This document shows, in pieces, positions 43,865-53,238 of a stretch of 64,000 nucleotides of DNA (its first letter is position 1; every line of letters starts with the position of its first letter). This DNA is from Metaclostridioides mangenotii. GTDB taxonomy: Bacteria > Bacillota > Clostridia > Peptostreptococcales > Peptostreptococcaceae. The stretch spans positions 1-64,000 of the forward strand of contig NZ_JAGGJX010000004.1 in assembly GCF_017873185.1 (NCBI RefSeq). The letters are read 5' to 3'. A program made the translations under genes and the position numbers. The notes below the pieces were generated by a model that was not told where the DNA came from, did not search any database, and saw only the letters and a list, made by a program, of their open reading frames with translations.

Positions 43865-44305
43865 TTATACTGTTTCTTTTCTTCTTATAAAATTTAAAAT
43901 AGCAAATTCATCACTTTCGATCTGCTCTTTTAAATTTTGCTCTTTCAAAAACGATCTATATTTATTTTCTTTAAGTTTTTCTAGAGATTTCACTTCTATC
44001 CTTCTCTCTATCAACTTACTTTTATTTATTTCAACTTCTTTAACAGATTGATTAAGTTTGTCATTTGTATCTTGAATAGAATTATCGAGAAGTGTTATGT
44101 AATTTCTCGTTAACTTTTGTGATACTCGATCTCCATCTATCTGCATATTCATATATTTATGGTAACTTTTTTCTAATTTTTTTAATTGATCTTCAATGCT
44201 CAACTTATTGTTTTGAGATTGAAGCAATTCTCTCTCCGCTTCTCTTTTATCATCAATCTTAATGTCTAAGACTTTCTGAAGTTTAAATTTAAAGTTCTTC
44301 TCCAT
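43865..44305 (-). CDS. fliJ: Flagellar export chaperone FliJ
   Basis: This 146-aa protein is almost wholly coiled coil (FKLQKVLDIKIDDKREAERELLQSQNNKLSIEDQLKKLEKSY, KEVEINKSKLIERRIEVKSLEKLKENKYRSFLKEQNLKEQ). FliJ contacts the FliI ATPase and FlhA. The usual gap to fliI is a few bases; here 333 bases separate them. Confidence 0.85.
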   Translation of the reverse strand: MEKNFKFKLQKVLDIKIDDKREAERELLQSQNNKLSIEDQLKKLEKSYHKYMNMQIDGDRVSQKLTRNYITLLDNSIQDTNDKLNQSVKEVEINKSKLIERRIEVKSLEKLKENKYRSFLKEQNLKEQIESDEFAILNFIRRKETV

Positions 44306-44638
44306 GCTAATTCACCTTATCGTCGTTAATTTAAAGTTTGAGTTCAACAGCTAATATCATTTTAAGTATTCTGTTTAAAATGACGATAAATGGGCATTAA
44401 TGAGTTATAGCTTCAATTGTATATTGCAGCTAACAGGACTTATTGATATTTATATAAATATTGATTTTCACTACTTGTCGATACTCCGCTATTGTTATAT
44501 GTTTTTAGATACTGTATCCATCTTCAACATGTTTACAATATCATTAAGCATTACCATACCAATTGAACATTTGCGGGGTATTGATTACCTGTTTAACACC
44601 GAAAAATAATATTTTATTATCAATCTAATCATGCCCTT
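44306..44638. other. 333-base non-coding gap between fliI and fliJ
   Basis: This is an unusual gap inside a tightly packed operon. TTATCGTC (44318-44325) and GACGATAA (44382-44389) face each other, with TTAAA-rich flanks, forming an imperfect inverted repeat. On the plus strand TAAG-N15-GACGATAA (44363-44389) resembles a sigma28 promoter pointing into fliI antisense. Short open frames on both strands lack ribosome sites. It could be a decayed insertion. Confidence 0.4.
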
Positions 44639-45982
44639 CTACAAATTTTGATTAATATCTTCATCAAATACTGCCTTTAAACCCACCATAGCGCTCTCAA
44701 ATGTACATCCTTCATCAGTTCCTTGTTTTAAAAAGTCTACAATTGGATGGTAGTATTCTATTGCTTTATCTATTTTTTTATTAGATCCAATCGTATATGC
44801 ACCTATATTAATAAGCTCTTCAGCTTCACGATAATCAGCTAGTATACTTCTCGCTTTAGATACGGTATCTAAATATTTTTTATCAACTATATCATTCATA
44901 AGTCTACTTATACTACTTAAAACATCAATTGCAGGATATTGGTTTTTATGTGCCAAATCTCTTGATAAAATTATATGACCATCTAAGATACCTCTAGTTG
45001 TATCTGCTATAGGCTCATTAAAATCATCCCCATCAACCAATACTGTATAAAAAGCTGTTATGGAGCCTTTTTCAGACGTTCCGGATCTTTCCATAAGCTT
45101 TGGAAGCATTGCAAATACAGATGGTGTATAACCTTTTTGCGCTGGCGGTTCACCAATTGCTATTCCAACTTCTCTTTGTGCCATAGCAAATCTAGTAACC
45201 GAGTCCATCATAAATATCACTTTTTTACCTTGATCTCTAAAGTATTCAGCAATTGCTGTAGCTGTTAATGCACCCTTTAACCTAAGCAGTGGTGGTTTAT
45301 CTGAAGTCACACAAACTACTACAGACTTTTCCATCCCTTTTTTCTTCAGGTCATTTTCAATAAAATCTCGTACTTCTCTTCCTCTTTCTCCAATTAAGGC
45401 AATTACATTTATATCTGCACAGGCATTTTTAGCAATCATAGCCATAGTAGTACTCTTACCTACCCCACTACCTGCAAATATGCCTATTCTCTGTCCTTCT
45501 CCACATGTTGTAAAACAGTCTATAGCCTTAATCCCTGTTGTCATTACATTTTTTATTTTTTGTCTTTTCATTGGATCTGGAGGTTCATTATTTAGATTGT
45601 ACCTATCGCCCATACCATTGAGATCAGTACCATCTAATGGATTGCCTAAACCATCGAGAACTTTACCTAACATTGCATCACTACACACTACGCTAAGCGG
45701 TATTCCTTTAGAAACAACCTTGCATCCTGGCGATATAAGAGACAACTCACCTAAAGGCATTAGTATGACTTCATCGCTTTTAAATCCGACTGCTTCACAA
45801 TTAATAGGTTGATTTAGTTTGTTGTATATTACACACAACTCACCTACAAAAGCCTTTATACCTTCCACTTCTACAGTAAGTCCAATTATTTTCTTTACTT
45901 TACCTTCAGCGATAGTAAGCTCTAAATTGTTTACTACCTTACTAACTTTATCGAAATCTATATCTATGAATTTTTCTTCCAT
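44639..45982 (-). CDS. fliI: Flagellar export ATPase FliI
   Basis: This 447-aa F1-beta-like ATPase has Walker A GIFAGSGVGKSTTM, Walker B VIFMMDSVTRFAMAQREVGIAIGEPPAQKGYTPSVF, and the FliI/YscN signature near GERGREVRDFIE. It energises release of chaperones and export substrates. Its start overlaps the stop of fliH (TAATG). The C-terminus is normal. Confidence 0.95.
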   Translation of the reverse strand: MEEKFIDIDFDKVSKVVNNLELTIAEGKVKKIIGLTVEVEGIKAFVGELCVIYNKLNQPINCEAVGFKSDEVILMPLGELSLISPGCKVVSKGIPLSVVCSDAMLGKVLDGLGNPLDGTDLNGMGDRYNLNNEPPDPMKRQKIKNVMTTGIKAIDCFTTCGEGQRIGIFAGSGVGKSTTMAMIAKNACADINVIALIGERGREVRDFIENDLKKKGMEKSVVVCVTSDKPPLLRLKGALTATAIAEYFRDQGKKVIFMMDSVTRFAMAQREVGIAIGEPPAQKGYTPSVFAMLPKLMERSGTSEKGSITAFYTVLVDGDDFNEPIADTTRGILDGHIILSRDLAHKNQYPAIDVLSSISRLMNDIVDKKYLDTVSKARSILADYREAEELINIGAYTIGSNKKIDKAIEYYHPIVDFLKQGTDEGCTFESAMVGLKAVFDEDINQNL

Positions 45983-46713
45983 TACGCATTTCCTCCTAAA
46001 AGCTCCTCTTTTAGTTTGCTAATAGCGCAGTCAATACCTAATATTACTCGTCCATTTTCTCTTTCTATCACAGCATTTCCCTTTTCTAAACTGTCATCAG
46101 CAACAACAAATATGTTTCTTCCTAAAGGTAATTCTTTTTTCCAAGAGTTTAGATCTTCCCTAATATCTTCTTCGTAGTAAGAATTGCATTTAACTATAAA
46201 AGTTGAATCCTGTTCATATTCAGAGATGATGTTTTTTAGTAATTCGGACATAGATTCTTTGTCGTCAAATTTTTTTCTTAAAACAGAACTAGCTATATTG
46301 ATAGCTAAGTTTATTACATCTTTATTTTTTTCCTTAAGATAGGCTACAAACTCTCTATTTGATCTAAACAATAATTCATCAGCTTCTTTTTTTATTTTTA
46401 AAGCTTCTTCTTTTGCTTTATCCACATATTCAGTATAAGCCTCTCTATATCCATCTTCGTATCCATTTTTTTTACCTTGGTCGTAACCTTCAATATATGC
46501 ACTTTTTTCAATTTCTTTAGCATTTAATCTGGCTTCTTCAAGGATACGTTCTTTTACTTCATTTAATTTTTGTTTGTATTCATTTATATTTTCGTTTAAG
46601 ATATCTTCAGATTCACTATCTCCTCTATCTTTATCTACATAAAAATCTGATAAACTGAGTTTACCTTTGCTCTGAGCCTCTTTGCTTTTAATTACTCTAT
46701 CTGACAAATTCAT
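45982..46713 (-). CDS. fliH: FliI regulator FliH
   Basis: This 243-aa protein has a coiled-coil centre with a GxxxG-like run (YIEGYDQGKKNGYEDGYREAY), typical of FliH. The C-terminal domain resembles the stalk of V/F-ATPases (FVVADDSLEKGNAVIERENGRVILGIDCAISKLKEEL). FliH holds FliI inactive and delivers it to the export gate. It overlaps fliG by 17 bases and fliI by one. Confidence 0.88.
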   Translation of the reverse strand: MNLSDRVIKSKEAQSKGKLSLSDFYVDKDRGDSESEDILNENINEYKQKLNEVKERILEEARLNAKEIEKSAYIEGYDQGKKNGYEDGYREAYTEYVDKAKEEALKIKKEADELLFRSNREFVAYLKEKNKDVINLAINIASSVLRKKFDDKESMSELLKNIISEYEQDSTFIVKCNSYYEEDIREDLNSWKKELPLGRNIFVVADDSLEKGNAVIERENGRVILGIDCAISKLKEELLGGNA

Positions 46714-47761
46714 CTCTAGAATTCCTTATTATATTGATTGATCCTTCTTTTTCAAGTTTCCTTACGATATGTACAATAGACTGTTGCGATTGCTCTATTT
46801 GGGAGTTTTTTACCGTTCCAAGTAGTTCTATTTCTTCTTTTAAAGCCTCCGCAGCCCTACTAGATTGGTTTTTATATACAGTATCAACGATTTCTTCTCT
46901 TGCGTCCTTTAAAGCAAATGCTATATCACGCATCTTAACTTCTTTTAGAACTTTCTGTATACTTGATTTATCTAGTTTAACCAAATCTTCAAACACAAAC
47001 ATATTCTCTTTTATTCTCTCTGCTAGTTCTGTATCTTCATTTTCTATTTTTTCCAGCAGATTTTTTTCCGTCCTTCTATCTACGTTGTCTAAGATATCTA
47101 CTAATGCAATAACTCCACCAGCAGTTTCACTTTCGCTATTGTTTATCGATCTAAGTTTTCTTGTTAGGCTCTCTTCAATTATTTTAATAACTTCTATTGG
47201 TACTGAGGAATCATTCCCAATTTTAACAGCTACTTCTTTTTGTAGTGGTAAAGGAAGCTCAGACATTACGGCTGCAGCTTTTTCTGGTTGTATATGGGCA
47301 AGAGTAATAGCTATAGTCTGAGAGTTTTCATCCATTAGTATATTTATAATACTAGGAATATCCGCTTTCCTGACAGCTAAAAAAGGTCTCTGCTTAACGT
47401 CTTGAAGTATACCTTCTAAAAGTTGCTCGGCCTTTTCATCTCCCAAGGCTTTGCTTAGCAATCTCTTTGCATACGACATCCCACCTGCAATATCAAAATC
47501 CTTTGCCTTATTTACCTCTATAAATTCTTTTAATACCTGCCTTCTATTTTTAGAAGATACATGGTGAATGTTTGCAATTTCTAATCCTATTTTTTGAATT
47601 TGGTCATCAGGTAAATCTTTGATGATCTCATTTGAAGTCTCAGGCCCCAAAGTCATCAATAAAATAGCTGCTTTTCTTATTCCAACTTCTTTGTATTCTT
47701 CTTCGATATCGCTCATATCAAAAGCACTTATGTCATTTTTCTCTTCGTTCAAAGGTATCAC
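46697..47761 (-). CDS. fliG: Flagellar motor switch protein FliG
   Basis: This 354-aa protein has the FliG N-domain (GIRKAAILLMTLGPETSNEIIKDLPDDQIQKIGLEIANI), the middle domain with EHPQ-like ENSQTIAITLAHIQPEKAAAVMSELP, and the C-terminal torque domain (FVFEDLVKLDKSSIQKVLKEVKMRDIAFALKDA). The usual EHPQ reads ENSQ here. It joins the MS ring to FliM. Confidence 0.93.
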   Translation of the reverse strand: MIPLNEEKNDISAFDMSDIEEEYKEVGIRKAAILLMTLGPETSNEIIKDLPDDQIQKIGLEIANIHHVSSKNRRQVLKEFIEVNKAKDFDIAGGMSYAKRLLSKALGDEKAEQLLEGILQDVKQRPFLAVRKADIPSIINILMDENSQTIAITLAHIQPEKAAAVMSELPLPLQKEVAVKIGNDSSVPIEVIKIIEESLTRKLRSINNSESETAGGVIALVDILDNVDRRTEKNLLEKIENEDTELAERIKENMFVFEDLVKLDKSSIQKVLKEVKMRDIAFALKDAREEIVDTVYKNQSSRAAEALKEEIELLGTVKNSQIEQSQQSIVHIVRKLEKEGSINIIRNSRDEFVR

Positions 47762-47766
47762 CCCTC

Positions 47767-49332
47767 TTACTCATTTAGCCAAGTCTTAATTATCTCTGTA
47801 ACTTGATCAGGCTTATCTGATGCATACAATCTAACTTCATCCTCTAGAGATAGATCTTCGCCATCCACTATGCGGTTTGCTCTTCCCACTGTTTCATCAA
47901 AAGTCGACTGACTTTCCGAATCTATTAGATTTGCATCGTAGTCTTCATCATATACATCTTCACTTTGCTTTTTATTTTTTCTTATTACTAAGAAGTATAC
48001 CGCTGCTAATACGATCAGCGAAGTAACAATGAAAATACCTAATGCAAGCAACTTAGCTTTAAGCTCTTGTGCTTTTATCTCTTCAATCTCTTTTTTAGCC
48101 TCAGCTTTTCCTTCTGGATCAAAATCCATAGAAGTTACGAATAAATCGTCGCCTCTTTTTTTATCGAGACCTATCGCATTGTATACAATATCCTCAACAT
48201 CAAACAATATTGCTTTTTTGACTTTTCCATCAATTACAATTGATGTTGTTAGTCTTTTGATCTCACCAGGAGCTTTAATAGTATGAGTTTCTGTTTTACC
48301 GGTTTCGTACTCATAGCTTTCTTCTAAAGATTCCTCCTTATTATTTGTGTAGTCATTTACAACATTTGTCATATTGTCATCTACAAGTCCTGCGTTATTA
48401 ACGCCTCCTTGAGATGTATTTTTCATTTTAGTCTCTTTTATTGCGACTTTATTTGGATCAATTTTTATTTCAGTCTGTTCTACAGAATCAAAATTTAAAT
48501 CAGCACTTACAGTAGCTTTTACCTTACCTTTCCCAAATATAGGTTCTAACATATTTAAGATAGATTTTTCTAGCTCAAGGTTTAAAGCACTTTCTGCCTC
48601 TTTAGCTTCTTTTATATTTGTATTTACACCTGTTTTATTTTTACTTTCACCTGCAACAAATAATCCTTCAGACAGAAGATTCATTTTGTCATCTATAACT
48701 TCAACATTTTCCTTTGCCATATTATCGACACTTCCTGAAACCAGAGAAACTATAGATTTAACTTGATTTTCATCAAGATCTGTACCTTTTTTTAAAATTA
48801 TATATACCGCTGCTTTACCAGGTTCTGACTCTTTTTCAAATACAGATTTTGTTCCTGGTGTTATATGAACTCTTGCTCCATCAACTTGTGGAAAACTTTT
48901 TATAGTTTTCTCAATTTCTCCTTGGAGCATTCTCTGCTTCTTTAGTCTAAATTCTTCATCAGTAAGTCCCATAGAAGAACCCTCATCCATTAGCTCAAAC
49001 CCTTTAGATCCATTTGAAAACTCTGGTGCCAACTCAAGTCTCAATTTATCAGCTTGATTTTTAGGAACGTATACAGTATTTCCTTTTATTTTTGTCTTAA
49101 CACCATCGGACTCTAGATTTTCAACTATTTCAGCTGCATCTTGCGCATCTATATCAGAAAACAAAACAGCGTATTTGTTTTTGTTGATATATCCGATAGT
49201 AAATACGGCTGCTAGTAAAACTGCCAATGCGCTTGTAATTATCGCTATTTTGACGCCCTTTTTAGAAGATTTAAATTTTTGAATTAGAGGATCAATTCTT
49301 TGTTTTTTAATGTCTTTGACGCTAACTTTCAT
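47767..49332 (-). CDS. fliF: MS-ring protein FliF
   Basis: This 521-aa protein has two membrane helices (residues about 26-48 and 430-450). Between them lie the ring-building motifs: VLFSDIDAQDAAEIVENLESDGVKTKIKGNTVYVPKNQADKLRLELA and FPQVDGARVHITPG. The C-terminal FliG-binding tail is acidic. It is the foundation of the basal body, located between fliE and fliG. Confidence 0.93.
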   Translation of the reverse strand: MKVSVKDIKKQRIDPLIQKFKSSKKGVKIAIITSALAVLLAAVFTIGYINKNKYAVLFSDIDAQDAAEIVENLESDGVKTKIKGNTVYVPKNQADKLRLELAPEFSNGSKGFELMDEGSSMGLTDEEFRLKKQRMLQGEIEKTIKSFPQVDGARVHITPGTKSVFEKESEPGKAAVYIILKKGTDLDENQVKSIVSLVSGSVDNMAKENVEVIDDKMNLLSEGLFVAGESKNKTGVNTNIKEAKEAESALNLELEKSILNMLEPIFGKGKVKATVSADLNFDSVEQTEIKIDPNKVAIKETKMKNTSQGGVNNAGLVDDNMTNVVNDYTNNKEESLEESYEYETGKTETHTIKAPGEIKRLTTSIVIDGKVKKAILFDVEDIVYNAIGLDKKRGDDLFVTSMDFDPEGKAEAKKEIEEIKAQELKAKLLALGIFIVTSLIVLAAVYFLVIRKNKKQSEDVYDEDYDANLIDSESQSTFDETVGRANRIVDGEDLSLEDEVRLYASDKPDQVTEIIKTWLNE

Positions 49333-49355
49333 GGTATACTCCTCTACCCAAAGTT

Positions 49356-49679
49356 CTATATTTGTACTTTATACATTTCTTGGTACGCATCATAAATTTT
49401 ATTTCTCACCTCTATGAGAAGCTGCATTGAAATTTGTGCTTCTTGACCTGCCAACATAACTTCGTGCATAGATACGTTTTCACCTTTAATAAATTGCTCT
49501 GTCCTATCACTAGACACTACCTGATATTGATTAACTTTATCAAGAGCATCAGTTAGTACATTTGCAAAACTAGATTTCTCTACACCTGAATCAATATTTT
49601 GTGGTGTATTCCCAATATTCCCAGCTATATTTGTCACTTGTGAAACATTATTGAGCTGATTTACATCTATTATCGGCAT
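49356..49679 (-). CDS. fliE: Rod-MS ring junction protein FliE
   Basis: This 107-aa protein ends in the family pattern SFANVLTDALDKVNQYQVVSSDRTEQFIKGENVSMHEVMLAGQEAQISMQLLIEVRNKIYDAYQEMYKVQI. The N-terminus is Asn-rich. It links the MS ring to the rod. It lies between flgC and fliF. Confidence 0.92.
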   Translation of the reverse strand: MPIIDVNQLNNVSQVTNIAGNIGNTPQNIDSGVEKSSFANVLTDALDKVNQYQVVSSDRTEQFIKGENVSMHEVMLAGQEAQISMQLLIEVRNKIYDAYQEMYKVQI

Positions 49680-49688
49680 ATTTGCAAC

Positions 49689-50093
49689 CTACTTTCCTAT
49701 CTCTAAAGCTTTTGAAATTATAGTTTTTTGCGCATTTAGAGTATCTACATTAGACTCATAAGATCTCGACGCAGCTATTAAATTTGACATTTCTACCAGT
49801 ATATCCACATTAGGGTATTCTACATAACCTTCTTCATTGGCATCTGGATGAGTCGGATCGTATACTTTCCTTAAATCAGATTTATCATCTACCACGCCTG
49901 TAGCTTTAACACCTAACATTCCTAGCTTATTGTCATAATTTTCTTCAAACATTGCCACTTTTCTTCTATACGCTTCTCCATTTGCACCTCGAGTAGTACT
50001 TATATTCGCTACATTCGAGGATATAACATCCATTCTCAGTCTTTCTGCAGATAAACCACTTGCACTTATTCGCAAACCACTAAATACACTCAT
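49689..50093 (-). CDS. flgC: Proximal rod protein FlgC
   Basis: This 134-aa protein starts [41 protein letters not shown] and ends [40 protein letters not shown], the FlgC pattern. It follows flgB by 4 bases. Confidence 0.94.
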   Translation of the reverse strand: MSVFSGLRISASGLSAERLRMDVISSNVANISTTRGANGEAYRRKVAMFEENYDNKLGMLGVKATGVVDDKSDLRKVYDPTHPDANEEGYVEYPNVDILVEMSNLIAASRSYESNVDTLNAQKTIISKALEIGK

Positions 50094-50097
50094 CTAA

Positions 50098-50415
50098 TTA
50101 CCTTCCTCCTATAACACTTTTAATCATAGATAGTTTTCCATTTGCCATGGTAACTAGAGCACTATACTGCAAGGTTGTAGCTGCTTGATTGACTTTTTCT
50201 GATTCAATATCTACATTGTTTTTGTCAACTCTCATTGATCTTGATCTATCTACTTTTACTTCTACCTTTGGTGTACTACTCTCTAATGTCTCCTCAAAGC
50301 TTACATACTTTCTTTTATAGCCCGTAGTGTTTATATTAGCTATATTATTCGCAATCGTCTGACTCCTCAGATTCGAAGCATCTAGTCCAAGTTTTATCAA
50401 CCCATAACTTTCCAT
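50098..50415 (-). CDS. flgB: Proximal rod protein FlgB
   Basis: This 105-aa protein has GLDASNLRSQTIANNIANINTTGYKRKYVSFEETLE and a C-terminal rod helix. It is slightly short for FlgB (about 130). It is the first gene of the early operon, with AAAGGAGG before the ATG. I see no c-di-GMP riboswitch in its leader, unlike the C. difficile locus as I recall it. Confidence 0.92.
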   Translation of the reverse strand: MESYGLIKLGLDASNLRSQTIANNIANINTTGYKRKYVSFEETLESSTPKVEVKVDRSRSMRVDKNNVDIESEKVNQAATTLQYSALVTMANGKLSMIKSVIGGR

Positions 50416-50499
50416 CTACTACCTCCTTTTTTAATATTTTTTAAATTATTATATTATTTAAAATTTAAATTCAGGCATTAATATTATAATTTACATATT

Positions 50500-50529
50500 A
50501 TTATATCATTTTGATAATTTTTTTGGTAA
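50500..50529 (-). promoter_or_regulatory. Candidate sigma-A promoter of the early flagellar operon
   Basis: On the minus strand there is TTACCA (50524-50529), an 18-base spacer and TATAAT (50500-50505), about 85 bases before flgB. The whole 50416-50645 stretch is extremely AT-rich, so the -10 match alone is weak evidence. Confidence 0.4.
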
Positions 50530-50645
50530 ATTTTTATATATTTTATAATTAATGGATATATTATATTTTATTATAATATATACAATTCTTAAAGTTTTTT
50601 TAAATTTTATTTAATATTTTCCCATAGTATGAAATTTAATTATTC

Positions 50646-52802
50646 TTATCCTATACAATAGGATTCTCCTAATTTCACTTTCAAATAATTTATATTATGG
50701 ATTGTATCTTCATTGGTAAAGTCCATTGATAGTGCACTTTTAAAAATTAGATCTGCTTCTTCAAATTTACTGTCTAGAATAAGTAGTATTCCCTTTATAT
50801 TTAGTACTCTTACATCTTCATCAAATTTACTCAAATATTCCGTTAGAAGACTATTTGCAGCGTGAATTTCTCCAACATTGATCATATTCTCTATATTATC
50901 TAAAAACATATTTCTAAGTTTTCTTAATTCTTCTGTCTCCTTCAACTCTTCCTGTAAATCTTCAATTATAAGCTTAATTGCTTTTGCATACCTCGGATAT
51001 TCATATAAAAGAGACTGCAATTTTTCTATAGATATATGTTCTTCACAACGGTAAGCTTCATTAAAAATCTTAAACTCTATTACAAACCTATCTACATCAT
51101 TATTCACATATTTTAATAATTCATGATCGTTAAAATTTTTGTACAGACTGCATATATATTGATATGAATACATTGCATATATGTATAATATCTGTTTGTA
51201 CCTACTGTCATAAAGAGATCCATTTTCTAAAAGCACTTTAGATAATATTCTGTAGATTCTTATTTTATTAAAATCATCTGTATTTGGCTGTGACATTATA
51301 TATTGGTACAGAACAACCGATAGATCTTTATTGTGTTTTAGTTCGTGCTGCATATACTTCTCAACCCAAACTGAATCCAAATCATAAAATATCTCTAGTA
51401 AATTTTCACCTTTGTTTATAGCTATATTTATAACTGGGCTGTACAAAGTATCTTTTTCATTTTTCAGTATTTTTTTACATTCTTCAATGGATACATAACT
51501 TTGTAATCTAGCTTTATTTAGTCTGCCGTAATTGTCATTTAAAGAAGATAGTTTCTCATAAATATAAGTTTTATCTTCCTCTTTTAAAGTTCTTACAAAA
51601 ATTTCGATATTATTGTAGAATATATTCTTTTCTATCCTTGAATTAGGGATTTCAGCATAATAATCTAATATCTCATTCCTTTTATTTAATTTATCTAATG
51701 ATGCAAATACTAGCTTATATACATCTTTTTTATTTTCAAAAGTATTTATACTTTTATATTTTTCAAGTACTTTTTCATATTCTTCAAATACATAGTGCAT
51801 TTCTATCAGTTCTATTATTACTCTATCTCTATTTGATAAAGTTGCACTATCAGTTAACATGTCATTCGCCTGTGTACTCAGTTCATAGTTTTCTAAAAGA
51901 TATAAGTATCTTTCATAGTAAAGCATGGAATTCTCCATATTACCTAAATTTCTCTGAACTTTTCCCAGGAAATAATAAATATCTATATTATTTTTATCAT
52001 CTTCTATGTATTTTAGACAAATTTCCTCGCATTTTTTGTATTTACCATTTATAAAATACAACATCACCAATGTCGAAGTTACATAGCCTGGTATATTATT
52101 TGCATCTTCATATATTTTGTATGATTTCTCTATATAATCTAATGCCTCTCTGTCCTTTTTTTCAGACATAAAATTTTTCCCAAGTTGATAAATTAAATAC
52201 GGTTCATTTGGTTTATCTTTTAATTCCTTGACTAAAATATCGTAATTTCTCTTAATTTTATTCATTCTGAATTCTTCATCTACGAATAGATAGCCGTAGT
52301 GATTAAACTTAGATAACCTTCTAAATAATGGTTCCGAGAAAATCGGTTGCTCATGAATTTTCCCAGTATATTTAAAACCAGATTTTCTAAAAAGCCTAAC
52401 TAATTCTACAGAACTTTCATAATTATTGAGCTCTGTTTTTCCATTCATTATATTATTTACTTCTATTGAGGCGGAATTATATATTTTATGCATGTCGCTT
52501 TTAAAAAACTCTATTAAATCCTTGGATTCGTTGAGAACTTCATCTGCATCGATAACAAGAAGCCATTCACCTGAGGCATAAGAAATAGATTTATTTCTCA
52601 TAGATCCAAAATCGTCATTCCATTCGCAGAAATAGACTTTATCCGTAAATGTTTTTGCTATCTCTACAGTTTTGTCTGTAGATCCTGTATCAAGTATTAT
52701 GATCTCGCTATCGATAGAATCTGTTATAGGCTTTAAGGCATTTAAAGTTTTCCGAAGAAACCGATCTTCGTTTTTTACCATCATTACTACGCTAAGTAAC
52801 AT
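50646..52802 (-). CDS. Family 2 glycosyltransferase with TPR tail, probable flagellin modifier
   Basis: This 718-aa cytoplasmic protein has an N-terminal GT2 domain (LLSVVMMVKNEDRFLRKTLNAL, IIILDTGSTDKTVEIAK, GEWLLVIDADEVLNES, residues 1 to about 115). A long helical TPR part follows (EPYLIYQLGKNFMSEKKDREALDYIEKSYKIY, IYYFLGKVQRNLGNMENSMLYYERYLYLL). It lies directly downstream of fliC, where C. difficile has a flagellin glycosyltransferase, so flagellin O-glycosylation is the likely job. The start is ATG 52802 with AAAGGATG upstream; earlier in-frame starts lack this. Confidence 0.8.
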   Translation of the reverse strand: MLLSVVMMVKNEDRFLRKTLNALKPITDSIDSEIIILDTGSTDKTVEIAKTFTDKVYFCEWNDDFGSMRNKSISYASGEWLLVIDADEVLNESKDLIEFFKSDMHKIYNSASIEVNNIMNGKTELNNYESSVELVRLFRKSGFKYTGKIHEQPIFSEPLFRRLSKFNHYGYLFVDEEFRMNKIKRNYDILVKELKDKPNEPYLIYQLGKNFMSEKKDREALDYIEKSYKIYEDANNIPGYVTSTLVMLYFINGKYKKCEEICLKYIEDDKNNIDIYYFLGKVQRNLGNMENSMLYYERYLYLLENYELSTQANDMLTDSATLSNRDRVIIELIEMHYVFEEYEKVLEKYKSINTFENKKDVYKLVFASLDKLNKRNEILDYYAEIPNSRIEKNIFYNNIEIFVRTLKEEDKTYIYEKLSSLNDNYGRLNKARLQSYVSIEECKKILKNEKDTLYSPVINIAINKGENLLEIFYDLDSVWVEKYMQHELKHNKDLSVVLYQYIMSQPNTDDFNKIRIYRILSKVLLENGSLYDSRYKQILYIYAMYSYQYICSLYKNFNDHELLKYVNNDVDRFVIEFKIFNEAYRCEEHISIEKLQSLLYEYPRYAKAIKLIIEDLQEELKETEELRKLRNMFLDNIENMINVGEIHAANSLLTEYLSKFDEDVRVLNIKGILLILDSKFEEADLIFKSALSMDFTNEDTIHNINYLKVKLGESYCIG

Positions 52803-52858
52803 AAGCCACATCCTTTCTTTCATAAATTGATACATTTTTCAAACTTAAAACAAAAAAT

Positions 52859-53218
52859 AAAGGAACTGTCTCAAAATTGATCAATCGACTAATTTACTCC
52901 ATACAATCCTATAAAATGAAATAAACGTCGTTTAGCAAAACACTCGATCAATTTTTGGATTCAACCTTGAAATAAAGCTCAAGTTATAAAATATAAATAA
53001 CTTTTTATAAATCACAATGATAAGTTTTTATATAAATAAAGTCATGAGACATCAGTCCATGACTTATTTATATACTTTATATTTTTATATACTTAAGCCA
53101 TCTCCATGGGTTGATCCACCAAAATCGATCGAATAATACGGCTAAATGACAACAATATTGCTCTGCTTAATTTACAAAGCAACTCCGATAAATCAATCAA
53201 TTTTGAGACAGCCCCTTT
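52859..53218. mobile_element. 360-bp non-coding element with terminal inverted repeats (MITE-like)
   Basis: The ends AAAGGAACTGTCTCAAAATTGAT (52859-52881) and its inverted copy (53196-53218, AAAGGGGCTGTCTCAAAATTGAT read on the minus strand) match at 21 of 23 positions. No gene lies inside. A long internal hairpin (53031-53046 / 53058-53072) may end fliC transcription. No certain target-site duplication was found. Confidence 0.55.
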
Positions 53219-53238
53219 AATAAAAAAAATTCAAATTA

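Noticed and set aside
44400-44609. 69-codon plus-strand frame in the fliI-fliJ gap
   Set aside because: No ribosome site, no recognisable protein, and against the direction of the operon.
50416-50645. c-di-GMP riboswitch before flgB, as I recall in C. difficile
   Set aside because: The region is nearly all A and T and has none of the conserved riboswitch core.
52859-53218. Intact insertion sequence downstream of fliC
   Set aside because: There are inverted ends but no transposase gene, so only a MITE-like element is supported.
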